Shown: piece after piece, positions 8,118 through 15,937 of the stretch
Layout: every line of letters begins with the position of its first letter
Numbering within the stretch: position 1 is the first letter of the stretch
Origin: Proteiniclasticum sediminis
GTDB lineage: Bacteria; Bacillota; Clostridia; Clostridiales; Clostridiaceae
DNA length: 64,000 bases
NCBI RefSeq assembly: GCF_018128025.1
Contig: NZ_JAGSCS010000006.1
Coordinates: forward strand, 74,501 to 138,500
Reading direction: 5' to 3'
Program-made: the position numbers and the translations under genes
Notes under the pieces: generated by a model
Told to the model about the DNA's origin: nothing
The model's input: only the letters and a program-made list of their open reading frames with translations
Databases searched by the model: none

Positions 8118-9488
8118 CTACTTTTTACTCGTGCTTCCGGTGAGTCCCGAGATCTGGCTGGTGAGCCAGCTCATTTGGGATTCAGCCTGCATCATGGCCG
8201 TATCGAGCTTCGAGAACATGGTGATGTAGTACTTTTCTTTCCGCTCCATCCGAAGATTAAAGCTGTCCACCTGCTTGGTAATATCCTTCAGGGTGCGCTC
8301 ATAGGAATCAGTCTTCTCCTTGATGCTTCCTGAGGTGGAGGCGAAACTGTCGATGTATCCGTTGATTCGCGAGACAAAGCCCACTTCCTTCCCTTCGCCA
8401 TCGGTGGAAGCGAAGAAGTTCTTCACGTCCGCAGCGTTCTTCGAAAGAGCGTCCGTCAGTTTCGTGGAATCAAACTTCAGCTGGCCAAACTTGTCCACCG
8501 TGGTCACGCCCAGCTGGGACATATCCTTGAGTGAAGTGTTTCCATTGGTGACGGTGGAAGTCACCATGGTGCGGAGGCTGGACTGCAGCCGCATGAGGGC
8601 ACCGTCCCCAGCCAGAGCTCCCCGGGTCCCTTTTTCGCCCACCGTTCCGGGAGCCAGCTTGTCGAAGATAAACTGCAGGGTGGAATTATACTGGGCCACG
8701 AAATCTTCCACCGCCTTGGTGGTTTTGGCTGTATCAGCCTTCACCACTACCGTATCAGATTCTCCTGCCGCATGTTCTTTCACCAGATTGATGGTGGTAT
8801 AGGCGATGACATCCTTCACGCTGTTGCTAGTTTTCTCAATCTCTACGCCATTGACAGAGAAAAGCGCATTCTTTCCTTGACTCGTGCTCTTCGTAGTCCC
8901 CAGCCCCAGGTTTTCCAGGACCGCTTCCCCTTCCACGTCGGAAAGGGTGATAGCCTGATTTCCCGTTTCGGTATGGTTCAAGGTAAGCCGGCTGTCAATG
9001 ACCGTGGCTTTGACCTTGGTATCCCCGCTGAAGCTGTTGATCTTGTCTGCCACCATCTGGATGGTGTCTTCGGCTCCCACGGCCACTTTTTTTCCATTCA
9101 GCACAAACTTTCCCGCAAGATTTAGGGGCGCCGTGGCATCCTGGCCTTCCGCAAGAAACTTGCCGCCAATGACGGAGGTGTTGGTGGCCAGCTGGCGCAC
9201 TGCAATCTTGAAGGCTCCTTCTGGAGAATTCTTGCTGACGGAAAGGTTTGCCCCCACTCCGGTGGTTGCTGTCTTGCTCGTGTAGGTTTCTTCGCTTTTC
9301 AGTACTTTGATCTTGTCAAAGAGACTGCTGAGCCGGGTCCGAACATCGTTCCAGGCATTCTTTTCGCTCTCCAGGCTGGTCTTCTTTTCGGATAGCTGAA
9401 TCAAAGGCCGTTTTTCAATGGCCATGAGCTGATCGATCATAGTCTGATCGATGCCGGAATAGGACCCCATAAAATTGACTGTTGACAT
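8118..9488 (-). CDS. fliD: Flagellar filament cap protein FliD
   Basis: A 456-aa cap protein (HAP2) that sits at the filament tip and folds incoming flagellin. The N-terminus contains NFMGSYSGIDQTMIDQLM; the C-terminal region has a heptad-rich segment (about residues 390-440) ending LTSQISGL. Size is within the family range. It lies between flaG and fliS in a SigD-controlled operon. Confidence 0.95.
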   Translation of the reverse strand: MSTVNFMGSYSGIDQTMIDQLMAIEKRPLIQLSEKKTSLESEKNAWNDVRTRLSSLFDKIKVLKSEETYTSKTATTGVGANLSVSKNSPEGAFKIAVRQLATNTSVIGGKFLAEGQDATAPLNLAGKFVLNGKKVAVGAEDTIQMVADKINSFSGDTKVKATVIDSRLTLNHTETGNQAITLSDVEGEAVLENLGLGTTKSTSQGKNALFSVNGVEIEKTSNSVKDVIAYTTINLVKEHAAGESDTVVVKADTAKTTKAVEDFVAQYNSTLQFIFDKLAPGTVGEKGTRGALAGDGALMRLQSSLRTMVTSTVTNGNTSLKDMSQLGVTTVDKFGQLKFDSTKLTDALSKNAADVKNFFASTDGEGKEVGFVSRINGYIDSFASTSGSIKEKTDSYERTLKDITKQVDSFNLRMERKEKYYITMFSKLDTAMMQAESQMSWLTSQISGLTGSTSKK

Positions 9489-9491
9489 GGC

Positions 9492-9866
9492 TTATCCCCT
9501 TTCGTCGACGATGATGCCCACCATTTCCCAGATGTTTGCCACGAGATCCAGAATCTTTTCCGGTGGTACTTCCCGGATGACTTCCTTGGTCTCGTTGTCC
9601 ACCACATTCACCATGATCCGTCCCGTCCGTTCATGGACAGCGATCTGAAAATGGGTCTTCCCTTCTTCTTGAAGAGAGCGGTTGGTTTCTTCAAGGAGAG
9701 CTTCCAGCTCTTCTTTGGAAAATTCCTTCTTGGGATCATTGGCGGTTTCCCCCGCCTCTTGGGTAATCTTCGTTTCCTTCAGCGCTTGAATTCTTTCCAG
9801 CACCACTGCCGCCACGGGCTCCGTGGGCTGAATCTGCTCTTTTGTTTTTCCGGAAATTTGAATCAT
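9492..9866 (-). CDS. flaG: FlaG family flagellar protein
   Basis: A 124-aa protein with a variable N-terminal half and a conserved C-terminal FlaG domain. The C-terminal segment includes the hallmarks IAVHERTGRIMVNVVD and EVIREVPPEKILDLVANI. FlaG is linked to filament length, though its mechanism is unclear. The start at 9866 (MIQISGK) has AAGGA seven bases upstream; an upstream in-frame ATG at 9950 has no ribosome site. It is 3 nt before fliD. Confidence 0.92.
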   Translation of the reverse strand: MIQISGKTKEQIQPTEPVAAVVLERIQALKETKITQEAGETANDPKKEFSKEELEALLEETNRSLQEEGKTHFQIAVHERTGRIMVNVVDNETKEVIREVPPEKILDLVANIWEMVGIIVDERG

Positions 9867-9980
9867 GTCTGCACATCCTTCTTCAATTTCAATGAATACC
9901 CAAGCCCAGAATCGATGATGGACGGCATTCATTCCTGGAAAATCCTGCAATTTCAGCGTTAAACTCTATTTCTATCCTCC

Positions 9981-10006
9981 ATATCGGAGACTCGTGAGAA
10001 AGTTTA
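9981..10006 (-). promoter_or_regulatory. SigD (sigma-28) promoter of flaG-fliD-fliS
   Basis: On the minus strand TAAA (10003-10006) is followed by exactly 15 bp and CCGATAT (9981-9987), a perfect match to the Bacillus SigD consensus. The start of flaG lies about 110 nt downstream. Confidence 0.88.
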
Positions 10007-10104
10007 AGCAAAGAATGAAAAAAACGGCACAATTAGACATGTTTTTCTGCATGAACATGCTTGTTCCGAAAAAAACCTCCCTTACTGAGCATCCATTGTC
10101 GATT

Positions 10105-10677
10105 TCACCGCCAGAGGAGGAGAAGTATCAGAATCCCAAAAAGACACAAAAGAAGGATATACTTTCCTTTGACCAATAGTTTCTCCTGCCTTTGGAAAGA
10201 CGTGAGGAACTGGCTCAACCGTTGTAGTGCTGGACTGGATGCTTCGTCGAGCTGTCTTGTTGGATTCTCGGTTTTCGTCATGATCCCGTGAAAGAGCATA
10301 GTTTGCAGCTGCTTCATCTCTTCTTGCCAAGGCATCATTGACGAACCCAGGACGGGATTTTCCTGAACGGAATTATTCTCCACAATTTTCACCATTTCCT
10401 GAAACTGGAGCTCCATCTTTTTCTGGATGGGTTCCCGTTCATAAGCTTTTGCACGCTGATAGGCCATCTGCAATTTTCCGAAGGCAAAAAGTTCCTTCTC
10501 CAGCAGCGCTAAGATCATTGGGGAAATGGAGGGGAGCCGATTAATCGGCATGCTCCGTAGGATTTTTTCTCCGCCTGTTCCCATTAGCTTGGGATCCATC
10601 TTTGGGATCTCCAAAGATTCCTTGCTGACTTTAAGAGCTTCGCTTACAACCTTGGGAAGTTCTGATGAGATTCTCAT
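10105..10677 (-). CDS. Unrecognised tail-anchored protein in the flagellin-flaG gap
   Basis: A 190-aa protein not matched to any family I know. The first 165 residues are helical and charged, with Met/Gln-rich segments. The last 20 residues form one hydrophobic helix (KYILLLCLFGILILLLLWR) that ends at the C-terminus, so it should be a tail-anchored inner-membrane protein facing the cytoplasm. A good AGGAGG precedes ATG 10677. It lies between the flagellin terminator and the flaG promoter, on the same strand, so a motility or export role is likely but unproven. Confidence 0.7.
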   Translation of the reverse strand: MRISSELPKVVSEALKVSKESLEIPKMDPKLMGTGGEKILRSMPINRLPSISPMILALLEKELFAFGKLQMAYQRAKAYEREPIQKKMELQFQEMVKIVENNSVQENPVLGSSMMPWQEEMKQLQTMLFHGIMTKTENPTRQLDEASSPALQRLSQFLTSFQRQEKLLVKGKYILLLCLFGILILLLLWR

Positions 10678-10691
10678 GACCGCCTCCTATC

Positions 10692-10724
10692 AAAAAGAAA
10701 AGGAAGGAGCCGAAGCTCTCTTCC
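10692..10724 (-). terminator. Rho-independent terminator after flagellin
   Basis: On the minus strand GGAAG-A-GAGC pairs with GCTCCTTCC around a TTCG tetraloop, followed by TTTTCTTTTT. It is placed 37 nt after the flagellin stop. Read-through or a separate weak promoter must supply the gene at 10105-10677. Confidence 0.8.
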
Positions 10725-10760
10725 CTATACTTTGAATCGAAATTAATGATTCGGCAGATC

Positions 10761-11849
10761 TTAGCCCAGCAGCTGAAGAACGCCCTGGGGCATCTGGTTA
10801 GCCTGAGCCAGCATTGCTGTGGAAGCCTGGTTCAGAATGTTGTTCTTGGTGAAGTTCATCATTTCCTTCGCCATGTCAACGTCTCTGATTCTGGACTCTG
10901 CAGCAGTCAGGTTCTCGGATGTAGTGGTCAGGTTGTTGATGGTGTGATCCAGTCTGTTCTGGGTAGCACCAAGTTTGGATCTTTCTGCAGATACAGTCTC
11001 AATAGCGGTATCAAGAGTAGTAATAGCTGCACTCGCACCAGCCTGTGTTTTCAGATCAATTCCTGCAACATTAAGACCTGCTGCACTCATATTTCCAATG
11101 TTAAGGGTCATGTCCTGACCAGCATTAGCACCAATCTGGAACTTGAGACTTCCACCAGCTACGGCTACAGCACCAGTAGCGCCATCAGCTGCATAAGCAG
11201 CGTTTGTTTCGATGCTTACACCGAAATCGCTGAAGTTAAGTGTCTGAGCACCCGCAACGTTGTCTATGGTCTGAGTCTTTGTCCCAAGAGAGTTTGTCAT
11301 GGTAAGCTTACCAGCAGCTCCACTAGTAATGGTGTAAGTATCGGCAGCAGCGCCTGAACTGGAAACCTTCGCTACACCTGCCTTAGCAAGAACAGTAGTA
11401 TCGCCTGTGTTCTGCTTAACAGCAGCACCGAGTCCGCCACCCAGAAGTGTCTGCTTATTGAACTGGGTTGTGTTAGCAATTCTGTCAATTTCAGAAGACA
11501 ACTGCTGAATTTCTTTGTCAATTTCTTTTCTGTCGTTATCGGTATTGGTATCATTGGAAGACTGAACAGCCAGCTCTCTCATTCTCTGAAGAATGGAGTG
11601 TGTCTCATTAAGTCCGCCTTCTGCGGTCTGGATCAGGGAGATTCCATCCTGTGCATTTTTTGCAGCCTGGTTCAATCCGCTGATCTGGCCTCTCATCTTT
11701 TCGGAGATGGCGAGTCCTGCAGCATCATCTCCAGCCTTGTTGATTCTGAGACCTGAAGAGAGCTTTTCCAGGGACTTGGCCTGGTTTGCCTGTGCGCTGG
11801 ACAGTCTAGAGTAAGTGTTCATTGCAGCGATGTTGTTGTTAATTCTCAT
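10761..11849 (-). CDS. hag: Flagellin
   Basis: A 362-aa filament subunit. The N-terminal D0/D1 region starts MRINNNIAAMNTYSRLS and continues SSGLRINKAGDDAAGLAISE, the classic signature. The C-terminal D1/D0 region includes RIRDVDMAKEMMNFTKNNIL and ends MPQGVLQLLG. The middle (about residues 145-275) is Ala/Gly/Thr-rich and variable, the surface-exposed part. Its codon choice is more AT-rich and uniform than neighbouring genes, consistent with very high expression. A SigD promoter and CsrA-type leader precede it. Confidence 0.98.
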   Translation of the reverse strand: MRINNNIAAMNTYSRLSSAQANQAKSLEKLSSGLRINKAGDDAAGLAISEKMRGQISGLNQAAKNAQDGISLIQTAEGGLNETHSILQRMRELAVQSSNDTNTDNDRKEIDKEIQQLSSEIDRIANTTQFNKQTLLGGGLGAAVKQNTGDTTVLAKAGVAKVSSSGAAADTYTITSGAAGKLTMTNSLGTKTQTIDNVAGAQTLNFSDFGVSIETNAAYAADGATGAVAVAGGSLKFQIGANAGQDMTLNIGNMSAAGLNVAGIDLKTQAGASAAITTLDTAIETVSAERSKLGATQNRLDHTINNLTTTSENLTAAESRIRDVDMAKEMMNFTKNNILNQASTAMLAQANQMPQGVLQLLG

Positions 11850-11857
11850 GGTTAATT

Positions 11858-11890
11858 TCCTCCTTGAAATTGTGTTATGGCATCCATGCC
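11858..11890 (-). promoter_or_regulatory. Candidate double CsrA binding site in the flagellin leader
   Basis: The leader contains GGCATGGATGCC (11879-11890), which can fold into a small hairpin presenting GGA. About 20 nt downstream the Shine-Dalgarno AAGGAGGAAA (11855-11864) supplies another GGA overlapping the ribosome site. Two GGA sites, one upstream hairpin and one at the Shine-Dalgarno, is the layout known for CsrA control of hag in Bacillus. The gene for CsrA is immediately upstream. A 12-bp palindrome, TGTCGGCCGACA (11911-11922), lies farther up the leader. Confidence 0.6.
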
Positions 11891-11946
11891 GTATTTAAGT
11901 GGAGAAGAGTTGTCGGCCGACAGTACTTCTTTCGCTTATGGTATGT

Positions 11947-11972
11947 ATATCGGAAATCCATCCAAAAGATTA
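11947..11972 (-). promoter_or_regulatory. SigD promoter of the flagellin gene
   Basis: On the minus strand TAAT (11969-11972), a 15-bp spacer and CCGATAT (11947-11953) match the SigD consensus. The predicted transcript starts near 11940, giving a leader of about 90 nt. Confidence 0.88.
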
Positions 11973-12029
11973 AGGGGGTTAAGTCCTATTTTTTTGATTT
12001 TTCATTTCTTTTTTTCTTGCAGCATGAAG

Positions 12030-12053
12030 AAAACCGCGGTTACGCGCGGTTTT
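12030..12053 (-). terminator. Hairpin overlapping the csrA stop codon
   Basis: AAAACCGCG (12030-12038) pairs with CGCGGTTTT (12045-12053) around a six-base loop that includes the csrA stop codon. On the minus strand it is followed only by CTTCATGC, so termination may be partial and some transcription could run on towards flagellin. Confidence 0.5.
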
Positions 12054-12264
12054 CCATGAGCTGGCTGAATATGTCCTTGGACATGTTCGCCGCCTCATTA
12101 TTCGCTTTAGAGATTTCTTCGTAAACTTCTTTTCGAAGGATGGTTACTTCCTTGGGGGCTTCGATGCCGATCTTCACCTTGCCATCAACGATCTCCAGAA
12201 CCTTGATCTCGATGCCGTCATCCAGGATAATGCTCTCATTGATTTTTCTATTCAGCACCAGCAT
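12040..12264 (-). CDS. csrA: Carbon storage regulator / translational repressor CsrA
   Basis: A 74-aa RNA-binding dimer. It begins MLVLNRKINESIILDDGIEIKVL and contains VKIGIEAPKEVTILRKEVYEEI, the full CsrA core. CsrA binds GGA motifs in mRNA leaders and in Firmicutes represses flagellin translation until FliW removes it. Its start lies inside the last codons of fliW (17-nt overlap), so the two are translationally linked. The likely target is the leader less than 200 nt downstream. Confidence 0.98.
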   Translation of the reverse strand: MLVLNRKINESIILDDGIEIKVLEIVDGKVKIGIEAPKEVTILRKEVYEEISKANNEAANMSKDIFSQLMENRA

Positions 12265-12703
12265 GGCTTTGACCCTCCTCTAAAGGAAACATCCGGTGCC
12301 GGGTCCCGTAGGGACTCTGGGTCAGCACATGCTGACGGCCAGAATGGTTCTCCAGATTGAGCATCACCGGCGCCAGAAGATTCATGGTGCTCCCCGAAAT
12401 CTTTTCTCCCATGGTGACGATGGCCAAAATCCCCAACTGCTCCTTATGGGTGATGCCGATTTTTTGAAGCTCTTCATCGGGAATGTCGATGTCGTAGTCC
12501 GACTGGAACTTCCAGGGATCCGTGACCACAAAGGCCACCGCTTCCCGCTCCACATCCTGGAGCACCCGGAAAACATCATTGCCCGGAATATCCAGAAGCA
12601 CAAATCGGCTGCTCTTTTCAAAGCCCAGAATTCCTTCAGGAAAGCAGAGGAGGTTTTCTTCGGAAATTTCCATCTCGCCAAAAAATTTAGTCCGGATGAT
12701 CAT
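12248..12703 (-). CDS. fliW: Flagellar assembly factor FliW
   Basis: A 151-aa cytosolic protein that binds flagellin and, when freed by flagellin export, antagonises CsrA by a non-competitive mechanism. The N-terminus MIIRTKFFGEMEISEENLLCFPEGILGFE and the later NLLAPVMLNLENHSGRQ are characteristic. It sits between flgL (11-nt gap) and csrA (overlap), the standard order. Together with hag and csrA it completes the partner-switch loop. Confidence 0.97.
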   Translation of the reverse strand: MIIRTKFFGEMEISEENLLCFPEGILGFEKSSRFVLLDIPGNDVFRVLQDVEREAVAFVVTDPWKFQSDYDIDIPDEELQKIGITHKEQLGILAIVTMGEKISGSTMNLLAPVMLNLENHSGRQHVLTQSPYGTRHRMFPLEEGQSHAGAE

Positions 12704-12714
12704 GTGCTTTCCTC

Positions 12715-13620
12715 CTACCGCAGGTAGTCCAAAAGACTGGACTGCAGAATTTTTGCGCCCGTAGCAAGGGACGCCTGATATACAGTGCTCATGGTGCTAT
12801 ACTGCATCATTTTCTCCGCCAGGTCGATGTCCTCGCTCTTGGAGAGAATTTCCGTCATGTTGAGATTCTCGGCGTCATTGCGTTCCCTCGCCGATTCCAG
12901 GCGGTTATAGACCGCGCCCATCTTGGAACGGAAACGGATGACGTTGTCGATGTGCTTATCCATATCCCCCAGAAGATCTCCGGATAAGGCTTTGAGATCG
13001 CCGCTTTCCAGGGCTTTCTCCACATTTTGCAAAAGACTGCCTAAACTCTCATTGCCCACCGCAGTACCTTGTACATTGGTGAAGGTGCTGCCGTTGCTGG
13101 GAAGGGTGATTCCCACCTTCGGGGCAATCTCTCGCTGAAGATCCTCCTGGTCCCCTCCATAGGTCATAACCCCATCCTGCATGGTGAAGGGCGGATTCGT
13201 CGTTTCCTGGCCACCAAAGATATAGCGCCCGTCATAGTTGGTGTTGAAAAGCTGGGACAGCTGCCCCTGGAGCATTTTTACCTCATCCACCAGTGCCGAG
13301 CGATCCGTGTCGGACAACGTGCCGTTGGCGCCGTAGATGATGAGGTCTCTCGCCCGAAGGAGAGTACCGGAAGCACTAGCCAAAGCGCCGTCAGCGGTAC
13401 TGGACCAGCCCAGGGCATCATCAATATTTGTTTTGAACTGCTCATTTTCCCGAAGCCGGGTATCCAGATTCATCACTCGGGAGACTACCATGGGGTTGTC
13501 CGAGGGACGGCTCACTTCTTTCCCGGAGGAAAGCTGATCCTGATACTTCTGCATGTTTTTCAGGTTCTTCGATAAGTTGCGCAGATAGTTTCCCGTGAGG
13601 GTATTATTCGTAATTCTCAT
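12715..13620 (-). CDS. flgL: Flagellar hook-associated protein FlgL (HAP3)
   Basis: A 301-aa junction protein between hook and filament. The N-terminus MRITNNTLTGNYLRNL and the segment QLSSGKEVSRPSDNP resemble flagellin D0/D1. The C-terminus carries DLAEKMMQYSTMSTVYQASL, the paired helix. Length is normal for FlgL. It lies 8 nt after flgK. Confidence 0.95.
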   Translation of the reverse strand: MRITNNTLTGNYLRNLSKNLKNMQKYQDQLSSGKEVSRPSDNPMVVSRVMNLDTRLRENEQFKTNIDDALGWSSTADGALASASGTLLRARDLIIYGANGTLSDTDRSALVDEVKMLQGQLSQLFNTNYDGRYIFGGQETTNPPFTMQDGVMTYGGDQEDLQREIAPKVGITLPSNGSTFTNVQGTAVGNESLGSLLQNVEKALESGDLKALSGDLLGDMDKHIDNVIRFRSKMGAVYNRLESARERNDAENLNMTEILSKSEDIDLAEKMMQYSTMSTVYQASLATGAKILQSSLLDYLR

Positions 13621-13628
13621 AGAACCTC

Positions 13629-15158
13629 CTAGACGCCGGTACGATTAATCAGCGTATCCAGCATTTCCGAAATGGTGCTGATCACCCGGGAATTCGCCTC
13701 AAAGCTTCGCTGGTACTTGATGAGATTGGTGACCTCCTCATCCACGGAGACTCCGGAAACGGACTCTCTGCGGTTAGACAGCTGGGCTAAAAGGGCTTCC
13801 TGATTCTGGACCATGTTTCCTGCGTGCTCAGTGGATATCCCCACCTTGATCACCACGTCCTGGTAAGCGCCTTCCACGGTCATGCCGCCGGGGGCATCCT
13901 TCAGCTTCAGCATATCGCCATCGGCATAGTCCATGGTGGAAAGATCCGAAAAGTTGATTTTAAGATTTCGAAGATTGGCAATGGCCAAGGCCCTTGATCC
14001 ATCCCCCGGAGCAGACGATCCAGTTTTTCCCGTCACTACCAGGCTCTCATCCTCCAGGATGTCTTTGCTGACCGCAAAATCCAAGGATCCGCTTCCCGTA
14101 AAGAGATCCTGTCCCTTCCCGTCGGGATTATGGAGCATATTCACCGCCTGGGCGGTTCCCCGGGCGAAGGTATCCAGCTCCGCGATGCGGGCATCGATTT
14201 CCGTCAGGGCCTGAAGCTTTCCGCCCAGGGCGCCGCTGGTAATCTTGGCCAGCTCGGGCTTTGCTGCCCCTTCTGCCACGAACACGGGACTTCCCGGGGT
14301 ATAGGCCTTGGCTTCCTCTGCGGTCATGGTGAAGGGCTGCACGTTAGCCGTGTCTCCGCCCAGAGCCACATGGACCGTGGCACTGCCGTCTTCCCCATAG
14401 CGAACTTCCTGCACCGCCGAAAGCTTCGCCGCTGCATTGGGATCCGTAATGTCCTTGCCGCCCACGGTCACCGAGGCTCTGCCCCAGGAGTCAAAGGTGG
14501 TCTTGATCTCCGTGATCCCGCTCATGTTCTTTAAGAGAAGATCCCGCTGATCCAAAAGGTCATTGGGACTCTGGCCCTTCACCGTGATGTTGAAGATCTG
14601 CTCATTGACCACCTTCAGCTGATCCGTCATGGAGGCCAGATCAAAGACATTCTTCTGCACTTCCGCCACGGTGTCGCCCTGGAGCTCCTGAATCTGAGTG
14701 GCCATGTGACGCACGGTGTCGGCAAAGGTCTTGGACTTTTCCGCCACAATGCTCTTGGCATTGAGGCTTTCCGGATTCTTGGACAGTTCCTGCCAGGCGT
14801 TGAACATTTCGCCCATGGCAAAGTTCAATCCGGAATCCGATGGTTCGTTGAACACCATTTCGATCTGTCCCATGACGTCGTTCTTGGCCATGTACTGATT
14901 GAGGGTGCTGGATTCCTGTCGGATCTGCAGATCGACAAACTCGTCGACCATGCGGACGACGCCTTCCAGCTTCACCCCGGTGCCCAGCTGACCCACGCCG
15001 GCATAGTTATAGGCGTTGTCGGCCTTCATTTCCACCCGCTGGCGGGAAAACCCTTCCGTATTGGCGTTGGAAATATTGTGGCTTGTGGTATGAAGAGCGG
15101 TCTGGTTGGCATTGAGCCCCTTTACCGCGGTATTAAACGTACTAAATAATCCTGCCAT
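13629..15158 (-). CDS. flgK: Flagellar hook-associated protein FlgK (HAP1)
   Basis: A 509-aa junction protein next to the hook. The N-terminus contains NQTALHTTSHNISNANTEG, the rod/hook/HAP signature. The C-terminus has VTNLIKYQRSFEANSRVIST, the matching C-terminal helix. Length agrees with the family. It follows flgN by 9 nt, its probable chaperone. Confidence 0.95.
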   Translation of the reverse strand: MAGLFSTFNTAVKGLNANQTALHTTSHNISNANTEGFSRQRVEMKADNAYNYAGVGQLGTGVKLEGVVRMVDEFVDLQIRQESSTLNQYMAKNDVMGQIEMVFNEPSDSGLNFAMGEMFNAWQELSKNPESLNAKSIVAEKSKTFADTVRHMATQIQELQGDTVAEVQKNVFDLASMTDQLKVVNEQIFNITVKGQSPNDLLDQRDLLLKNMSGITEIKTTFDSWGRASVTVGGKDITDPNAAAKLSAVQEVRYGEDGSATVHVALGGDTANVQPFTMTAEEAKAYTPGSPVFVAEGAAKPELAKITSGALGGKLQALTEIDARIAELDTFARGTAQAVNMLHNPDGKGQDLFTGSGSLDFAVSKDILEDESLVVTGKTGSSAPGDGSRALAIANLRNLKINFSDLSTMDYADGDMLKLKDAPGGMTVEGAYQDVVIKVGISTEHAGNMVQNQEALLAQLSNRRESVSGVSVDEEVTNLIKYQRSFEANSRVISTISEMLDTLINRTGV

Positions 15159-15167
15159 GATTCACCT

Positions 15168-15533
15168 CTACACCGACTGGTCGATGATGCTGATTTCCTT
15201 GGTCATCTGTAGACTGCCCTGGGCAGAATACGTGTTGTATTTGGAGGTATTGCTCCGGGACACGGCGCTTAAGAGCTTTTCCTGAAAGCTCAAGGCCTGC
15301 CGGGTGAGAAGAAAATTGGTCTCCTGGAGATTTTTCACGCTTTGGAGAAGGCTTAGCTCCTCCGCCGTGGGAATCGCTTCCTTCAGCGTTTCCAGCATCC
15401 CCGCCAGCTCTTCCTTTTTTAAGACAAGATCCGCCAGCTTTTCCGCCTCATTGCGGATGAGGATCCGTTTCTCCTCTTCCAGGAGAAAGAGCAGCGCCTT
15501 GAGAACATCCTTCAGTCTTGCCGAACTACTCAT
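15168..15533 (-). CDS. flgN: FlgN family export chaperone
   Basis: A 121-aa helical protein with a long heptad-rich stretch (about residues 8-60) and a Ser/Thr-rich tail. FlgN binds the C-termini of FlgK and FlgL and brings them to the export gate. It overlaps flgM by 8 nt and precedes flgK, the usual Firmicutes order flgM-flgN-flgK-flgL. Sequence conservation is low, so context carries much of the call. Confidence 0.82.
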   Translation of the reverse strand: MSSSARLKDVLKALLFLLEEEKRILIRNEAEKLADLVLKKEELAGMLETLKEAIPTAEELSLLQSVKNLQETNFLLTRQALSFQEKLLSAVSRSNTSKYNTYSAQGSLQMTKEISIIDQSV

Positions 15534-15819
15534 TACTCTTCAGCCTTTCCTCATCGATACGCTCTAGGATTTTTTCGGCGATCTTGTCCGTATCCACGGC
15601 GTAGGTTCCTTCCTGAACGGAGCGCCGGATGGCCTCCACCTTCTCGGAGAAATGGGAGTCCTCGGACTCGCTGATGCGCTTCACCAAAGCCTTGGCCTGG
15701 GCGGAGATTTCCACGGTGGTTTTGTTTACGGTGGGACCGTCCACATGACCGGTTTTCCGTTCATCTTTTGTTTTATACACGCTATTGACGTAGCTGTTGT
15801 GGAACTGGTCGATTTTCAT
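15526..15819 (-). CDS. flgM: Anti-sigma-28 factor FlgM
   Basis: A 97-aa protein beginning MKIDQFHNSYVNSVYK. The middle contains VEISAQAKALVKRI and the C-terminal half DTDKIAEKILERID, which match FlgM. FlgM holds SigD inactive until the hook is finished and it is exported. The start at 15819 has AGAGGTG upstream; a longer in-frame ATG at 15861 would place codons inside the SigD promoter. It is first in flgM-flgN-flgK-flgL-fliW-csrA. Confidence 0.93.
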   Translation of the reverse strand: MKIDQFHNSYVNSVYKTKDERKTGHVDGPTVNKTTVEISAQAKALVKRISESEDSHFSEKVEAIRRSVQEGTYAVDTDKIAEKILERIDEERLKSNE

Positions 15820-15850
15820 GGTTTTCACCTCTTTATATTCCTTACTTCTC

Positions 15851-15876
15851 TTATCGTCCATCGGGGAAAAGAATTA
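15851..15876 (-). promoter_or_regulatory. SigD promoter of the flgM operon
   Basis: On the minus strand TAAT (15873-15876), a 15-bp spacer and ACGATAA (15851-15857). The -10 differs from CCGATAT at two positions. Autoregulation of the SigD inhibitor by SigD is the expected logic. The leader is only about 25 nt. Confidence 0.75.
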
Positions 15877-15883
15877 AGGGCCT

Positions 15884-15910
15884 GGGAAAAAAAGAGGAAT
15901 ATTTCCTCTT
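15884..15910 (-). terminator. Terminator at the end of the chemotaxis operon
   Basis: AGAGGAA (15893-15899) pairs with TTCCTCT (15903-15909) around a three-base loop. On the minus strand this is followed by a run of T. It lies 28 nt beyond the fliY stop and just before the flgM promoter. Confidence 0.78.
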
Positions 15911-15937
15911 CCTTTTCGCCAAAGCCCTACTGATATT

